Below, piece after piece: positions 15,101 to 23,050 of a stretch of DNA of 64,000 nt (position 1 is the stretch's first letter; the number at the start of each line of letters is the position of its first letter). The DNA comes from Liolophura sinensis (lineage: Eukaryota; Mollusca; Polyplacophora; Chitonida; Chitonidae), in assembly GCF_032854445.1 (NCBI RefSeq), contig NC_088299.1, forward strand, positions 3,383,001 to 3,447,000, in the 5' to 3' direction. The position numbers and the translations under genes were made by a program. The notes under the pieces are model-generated. The model was not told the origin of the DNA. It was given only the letters and a program-made list of their open reading frames with translations, and made no database searches.

Positions 15101-18100
15101 CCACAAAAGAAACCCCAACTGTAATGGACTCACCTTCCCCACAAAACACCTCAACTGTAATGGACTCACCTTCCCCACAAAACACCCTAACTACTGGACT
15201 CCCATTTCCCACAATCACATCGTCATGGACTCACCTTCCCCACAAAACACCTCCCCCTCCTCCAACTGTAGTGGTGGACTCCCATTTCCCACAAAACACC
15301 AACTGTAATAAGACTCACCTTTTTTTTTGTTAATTCTTTTTTCAGATGTTAGGCATCTCTTGAGGACAGCAAACTAAAGTGTGGGAATATTGTCACACAC
15401 TTTATAAAGTACTCACCTTTCCCATGAAGCTAGCACAGATGGCCAGCAGAGGGCTTAGTGACATCATCACCAAGGTCAACTTCCAACCTTTGATGAAGCC
15501 GATGACAAAGCCAGCAATGAAAGCAGCAAACCACTGTAGACATATACTGAACTTATCCCCAAGGCCTTCTCGAACCCTCTCCAAGTCACTGAAACAGAAC
15601 GAATAAATATGACCTAAAATTTGGCCCCCCAAAAAGTGCAATTTTGCTGTGTAGCAGTTAGATGTTTTAAATGTATATATGTGTATGCTTAGGGATTTAA
15701 AAATACTGGAACAATTTTTCAGCCCGATGACCCCAAGGAATAATTAGATGCATGTACTGTGTCTAGCTGTGGCAGAGCGAATCCAAGTGTGGCAGCAACA
15801 ATTTAATACCATTTTTGAGGTCTTTGGATGACCCAATCCCTGAGGTCTATGCATTAGGCCATCCAAGTGGTAAGATGTTTTAAAGCATTGTCAACAACTC
15901 TGGTTGCACATGTACCCTAAAAGATCTAATCTGGAACTCACCAATACTGGAAGCTATCGGTACAACAAGGATGACTTACTCGGCCAATCTTGTGGTGAGC
16001 TCTCCACTGCCATGTTTATCAAACCAGCCAATCTCTTGTCTCAGAATAGCCTTGAAAAATGCCTTCTTCATCTTGTGTGTTTGCCTCTCACAGGATGCTG
16101 TCCAGCAGTAAACCTTGGTTATATACAAAGCAAAATAGTTGTATAGATTTTTCCCTTGCAAAGGTATCATACAGGGAACAACTAGAGGTATTTAGTCATT
16201 TTCTCATAAAATTCCTTGCCCTAAAAAACCATAAACATATATACATGTACTGTATTTCACCTATAGTTTGACATGTAAAATACATTTTAAGAAGAAACAC
16301 TAAGGACTAAAATTTACTTTTACTTGATGATATATTTGGTCATCATGTCAGCAAAGTAATTACCTGGAAGTAACAAAAACACCTGCAATAATATATACAC
16401 TGTACAGGGTATATTTGGTCATCTGGTCATAAAAGTCCTTACATGGAGGTACAAAGCCCTAAACACACCTGCATCAATACACACACTGTACAGGGTATGG
16501 TCATCTTGTCAGCAAAGTCCTTACCTGGAGATATGAAGCCACAAACACACCTGCACCAATATATACATAGTACAGGGCACATTTGGTCATCTTGTCATCA
16601 ATGTCCTTACCTGGAGATATGAAGCCACAAACACACCTGCACCAATATATACATAGTACAGGGCATATTTGGTCATCTTGTCATCAATGTCCTTACCTGG
16701 AGATATGAAGCCACAAACACACCTGCACCAATATATACATAGTACAGGGCATATTTGGTCATCTTGTCATCAATGTCCTTACCTGGAGATATGAAGCCAC
16801 AAACACACCTGCACCAATATATACATAGTACAGGGCATATTTGGTCATCTTGTCATCAATGTCCTTACCTGGAGATATGAAGCCACAAACACACCTGCAC
16901 CAATATATACATAGTACAGGGCATATTTGGTCATCTTGTCATCCAAGTCCTTACCTGGAGATATGAAGCCACAAACACACCTGCACCAATATATACATAG
17001 TACAGGGCATATTTGGTCATCTTGTCATCAATGTCCTTACCTGGAGATATGAAGCCACAAACACACCTGCACCAATATATACATAGTACAGGGCATATTT
17101 GGTCATCTTGTCATCAATGTCCTTACCTGGAGATATGAAGCCACAAACACACCTGCACCAATGTATACATAGTACAGGGCATATTTGGTCATCTGTTTCT
17201 CGAACTCGTTGCCCGTGATGTTTGGGTTCGTCATATTGCTAAAGTTACCTGGTCCTGAAACATACGAATTTAAAGCCTACTCTTTACCTAGCTTTTTTGG
17301 ACAAATCTAATCTAGTTTCTTGTCACAAATGTAATATACTGGTTGAAGGCAAGTAGTCTGCAGCAAACTTTATGTCACACATCACACACAAATAGTTTCC
17401 TCTCAGGAAGATGCTGGTAATACCTTGAATACAACCAGTCCAATCACACTGCAGTCTCCTCTCTGGACAAAGGTGTTGATCATGTCCCCAAATACGACCA
17501 GTCAAATCATACTCCAGTCTCCTCTTGGGAGGTTTTGGTCATGTCCTCAACTGGAACCAGTCAAATCATACCCCAGTCTCCTCTCAGGAGGTTTTGGTCA
17601 TGTCCCCAATGGGAACCAGTCAAATCACACTCCAGTCTCCTCTCAGGAGGTTTTGGTCATGTCCCCAATGGGAACCAGTCAAATCACACTCCAGTCTCCT
17701 CTCTGGACAAAGGTGTTGATCATGTCCCCAAATACAACCAGTCAAATCACACTCCAGTCTCCTCTTGGGAGGTTTTGGTCAGTCATGTCCCCAACTGGAA
17801 CCAGTCAAATCATACTCCAGTCTCCTCTCTGGACAAAGGCGTTGATCATGTCCCCAAATACAACCAGTCAAATCACACTCCAGTCTCCTCTCAGGAGGTT
17901 TTGGTCATGTAGCAACTGGAACCAGTCAAATCATACTCCAGTCTCCTCTCTGGACAAAGGCGTTGATCATGTCCCCAAATACAATCAGTCACATCACACT
18001 ATAGTCTCCAATCAGGAGGTTTTGGTCATGTACCCAACTGGAACCAGTCAAATCACACTCCAGTTTCCTCTCTGGATGAAGGTGTTGATCATGTCCCCAA

Positions 18101-20768
18101 ATACAACCAGTCAAATCACACTCCAACCTTCACTATAGAGGACATATTCGGTCATCAAAAGATTTGGTCATGTAAGAACTGAACCATTTTTTCCTGGCCA
18201 CTGTCAACATGTAAGAGTACTTAGGTGTTGGCCATACACAGAACCACAATAACCACCCCATAAATAAACAAATATGAAGAATCAATACTAAATTCACTGC
18301 GGTACAGCTGCTTACCTTGAATGAAAGTGTTTGTCATGTCCCCAAATACAATAGAGAGCAAAGGCCATCCCGCTCCGTGTCCCATGGCAAAGATTGACCC
18401 CACAAACATGAGGAAGTAGTCCAGACAGGTGGCATAACGAAACTGAAGGAACCAACATTACATTATAAGTCTATGTACACCGTCAGCTACAAGTTACATG
18501 TAACTTGATAAATCAGACACTAGCCATGTTTTGTCAATCTTTAAATTCTGCACACCAGGCAAAAAGACTCTAGTGTCAAGTTTATATTCTTACATGTAGC
18601 CGTGACGCACAGTAGAAAATACACTATACTAACCATGAGTGAATGCTGTGGCTTTGGAGAGTACTGTGTGATATCCAATAATATTTATCAGATACACTTA
18701 TCTTTTGAGCAGTAAGTTACCTAGTCTATATAGAATGTTTTGATAGTGAGAAACTAAATACATATGCTCGTGGTTATTAATTTATTTATATGATTCGTGT
18801 TTTATGCCATATTCAAGAACATTTCACTTATACGATGGCGGCCAACATTATGGTGAGAGGAAAACTGGGCAGATCCCAGGGGAAACCCATGACCATGCGC
18901 AGGTTGCTTGCAGACCACTTATAGTTCCAGGACTTAAGCTTGTTACCGAAGCATGGATGACAACTGCATCAGGGTAAAACACATACTAGTACCTTTATAA
19001 ATACAATAATAAAAAAACCTACCAGTTCAGAGAACGATGCAGAAGTTTTAATTCCAATTCTGAAAGAAATCAAAGACATAGAGACCATTTATTTGCCTGC
19101 TATGGCTTATATATTGGCAGTCAGTTTTACTTTATTTATTTATTTGATTGGTGTTTTATGTCGTACACAAAAATATTTCCCTTATACGATGGCGGACAGC
19201 ATTATAGTGGGTGGAAACCAGGCAGAGCCCGGAGGAAACCCACGACCATCTGCAGGTTGCTGTCAGACCTTCCCACGTACAACCGGAGAGGAAGCCAGCA
19301 TGAGCTGGACTTGAACTCACACAGTCAGTTTTATGTACCAGTATGGAGGAAATTGGAGTGAGAATTAAACAATCACTGTCATTTTTTCCCCCATATTTTC
19401 AGATATTCATATTCATATGGGTGGGAGATTCGTAGTCTTCAGCATATGCTTGACTGCAGACACGGCCACTAAAAGTGTCTTACACAGCTTGAAGAGTACT
19501 ACATTTGTTTGGTGTGGATCTGCCTCCATTTCATGAAAAACATAAAAATTTATTCCTGGAATGAAATGTTGAAGCCTGCCCTACAAAACTATACCAGGGA
19601 ATTACATTAACATTTCATTAATTGTGGACTGAAGCCATCTTGTCACTATACAGGCCACTTGAACTGCTAAAGCCTGTGAATCCACAACGTCTCTGTCCAG
19701 GGTCTCATTTGAAACCGTACCTCATTTATTCTGTTGAGAATGAAAGACATGGCTGTCTCCAGTTACAAGCATCAGCAGGAACCATCAGGAATCAGCAGGA
19801 ATCATCAAGCTTCAGCAGGAATCATCAAGCCCTAGCAGGAACCATCAAGCTTCAGCAGGAATCATCAAGCTTCAGCAAGAATCATCAAGCTCTAGCAGGA
19901 ACCATCAAGCTTCAGCAGGAATCATCAAGCTTCAGAGGAATCATCAAGTTTCAGCAAGAATCATCAAGCTTCAGCAGGAATCATCAAGCTTCAGCAGGAA
20001 TCATCAAGCTTCAGCAGGAATCATCGAGCTTTAGCAGGAATCATTAAGCTTCAGCAGGAATCATCAAGCTTTAGTAGGAATCATCAAGCTTCAGCAGGAA
20101 TCATCAAGCTCTAGCAGGCATCATCAAGCTTCAGCAGGAATCATCAAGCTCTAGCAGGAATCATCAAGCTTCATAGGCTTACAGTCTACTTAGAATTTAA
20201 TTAGCTATATCACCTTCATAATACGCAATCAGTGTTCCTGCACTAGCAGGAGACATCAGTAAAACGGATTGAAAACGTCACAGATAAAAGCAACTGAATT
20301 TCAAATTTGCATGAAACGCTAAACAAAAATTGAATATATTCAAACTTCCTGTAAAGCCTTGCTACACTGACTAATTAGTGGAGAAAAAACAAAAACATGT
20401 CGTAATAGCATTAAAACTTTTGTTCATGAAAACCTGAGAAACATATTCTTAAGTACTTTCCACTATTGGGATTGATGACTTTATATGAAAATGGTACTGA
20501 TGTGTGACAAATGATATCAGTTTAAACTGTACAACCATCAGCCTATTATAATTATATTGTCATATATCTATATATATATATATCTATATATATCTGTAAA
20601 TCTATATATATATAAATAGTTTTCAAAATCTTGTTGCAAGACCATATTTTCCAATGCATATGTAATGTAACATATTGTTTCGAATTGGTTGTGCCTGAGG
20701 GCCTCAGGGTAGGTCAACCCACTGTTGACTAAGTATACACATTGTATTTTACCATCTTGAAAAAAAGC

Positions 20769-20803
<35 letters not shown>

Positions 20804-21330
20804 GACAACAGCCGGCATTATGGTGGGAGGAAACCCACAACCACACACTGGTTCAGCTGCCAGAGCTGCCCATGTATGACTGGACAGGAATCCAGCATAG
20901 GCTGGGCATAAACTCACACCTATCGCATTGGTGAGAGGCTCTGGGGTCAATGTACAGCACTAACATGATAACCATGCTCCCAGGGAGGTCTCTTAGTACT
21001 ACATTTAATTAGGACCAAAAAGATGTATGTACATTTTAACCATTTATAATATTATGATATTATGTCATGTATTATAAACACTCTTTCTTTGATGCAATAT
21101 TTATAATTTGCAGGTCATAGTGGCCAGTATGCTGGCACAGCACAATGCTCTAGTTCCAAGTCCAGCTTAGACTGGCTTCATCTTCATTTGCACATGGGAA
21201 AGTTTGCCAGCAAGTTGCAGATGACTGTAGGTTCCCCCCGAGCTTTGTCCCGATTCCACCCACCATAATGCTGTCCACTGTCATATTTATAAGTGAAATG
21301 TTCGTGAGTATGGAGTAAAAAACACCAATC

Positions 21331-21362
<32 letters not shown>

Positions 21363-22997
21363 ATTTTCCCCCTTATAATATCCATAACAATATTATATAC
21401 AATATTTATAATACATATTGGTGCATTATTTTTAATCAAGGGTGTCACTCTCTGATTACCGCTATGCAGGTGACTCATGGACTCCTGGCTCTGTATCAAT
21501 CACTAGGACCTCTGACAATAACACCTCTGACAATAACATCTCTGACAATAACACCTCTGACAATAACACCTTTGACAATAACATCTCTGACACTAACACC
21601 TCTGACAATAACACCTCTGACAATAACAGATTACTCCTATCATTTACACTCAAGTGACCTGAAGCCGTGCATGACCTTAGCTTTCTGCAGTACTGTACTT
21701 CACCTGGAGCTTCATCGGCAAAAATACACTGTCAGAAGTTCATAAAGGCCTAAAAATGATACTTTTGATGCCAGCACTTAAATGTTTCCAATCAAGGAAT
21801 TGCTCAGATGTCACAAAAAAGAGGCCAGGCGATAAACGGATGAATAAGGATTTGTTCTAGGTTCTTGGTCATGCAGACACTGAAATTCCATAACTGACAT
21901 ACTGTATGAACACAGTAGGTCCTCAATGAATATAAGATCCATGATCGTTTTAATTTTTTTTTATGAATTCTCGTATTAAAGTTTTTAAATAGCCACAGGC
22001 TTTTAACTTTTAATTTCAACATTTGAACATCAGACAGGAGTATCAGTCCATTGCTTTAAAAGAAAGGACAACAATAGACCATATGCATTTGAATGTAAAA
22101 AAAAATCAATTAATCTGAAGTAATCAAAATTGCTTCCATGCTATCAATTTTAATTAATCGGTTGCAAATGAGTCCTTTAACTCAAAAAGCAGCTGTTTCC
22201 ACTAATGTCACCCAAACCCTGTTTTCCCGTTTAGCCACTGGAGCCTGATGCATGAATGATGCAGTATCATGCTTCTAGTTTCTTAAATAAGGTGGATCCC
22301 TTGGAATTGATAGACATTTTGGATTAACAGCTTATTCATAGTTACCAAGCATTTTAGAACATTCGTCGCCATATGACTGAAAAAGTGTTAAGTATGACGT
22401 TAAACCCCAAGCACTCACTCACTCACTTTAGAACAAAATGACCTTTTAGGTCTGTCATCATATTCCTATTATTGCCCAACGCCACTTTATTTTGCTGTCA
22501 CTTTATATGGTCACAGACAGAAATTTGAATGGCTGATAATTAATGTCATTCAACTAAAGTCAAGGAGGACTTTAATACAGGCCTACCACAAATTTTCTTA
22601 AAAGTGCTATTAATATATTAAATATATATATTAATATAAATATCATAACTTAGAAACAAGTGGTAATATAAAACAAAAAGATTAATACTATTGTTTTTTA
22701 TGCATACATGTATATTTTGCATCAGAGATCAAGGTAACATCATATTATTTTATAACCTCTGCCTGTATGCATTATCAGCCATGCCAGCTATAGTTAGTTA
22801 GTTAGGCCGACATCCTATATGTAGCCTACTTACATGTATGCATGAAACAGATTATATGTACATATAGGCCTAGAACTTCATGTTAGTATACAAACATTCC
22901 AAAGCATACATCTAGAACAATTTCAGCTAGCGTGGCATTATTGCTACCAGAACACTTGTGGTGGCAGCATCCATGCCTGCATGTTCACAGTTGGGTT

Positions 22998-23050
<53 letters not shown>

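Noticed and set aside
17425-18138. 237-codon plus-strand frame
   Set aside because: Produced by the intron 3 minisatellite, antisense to the transporter; the peptide is only the translated repeat.
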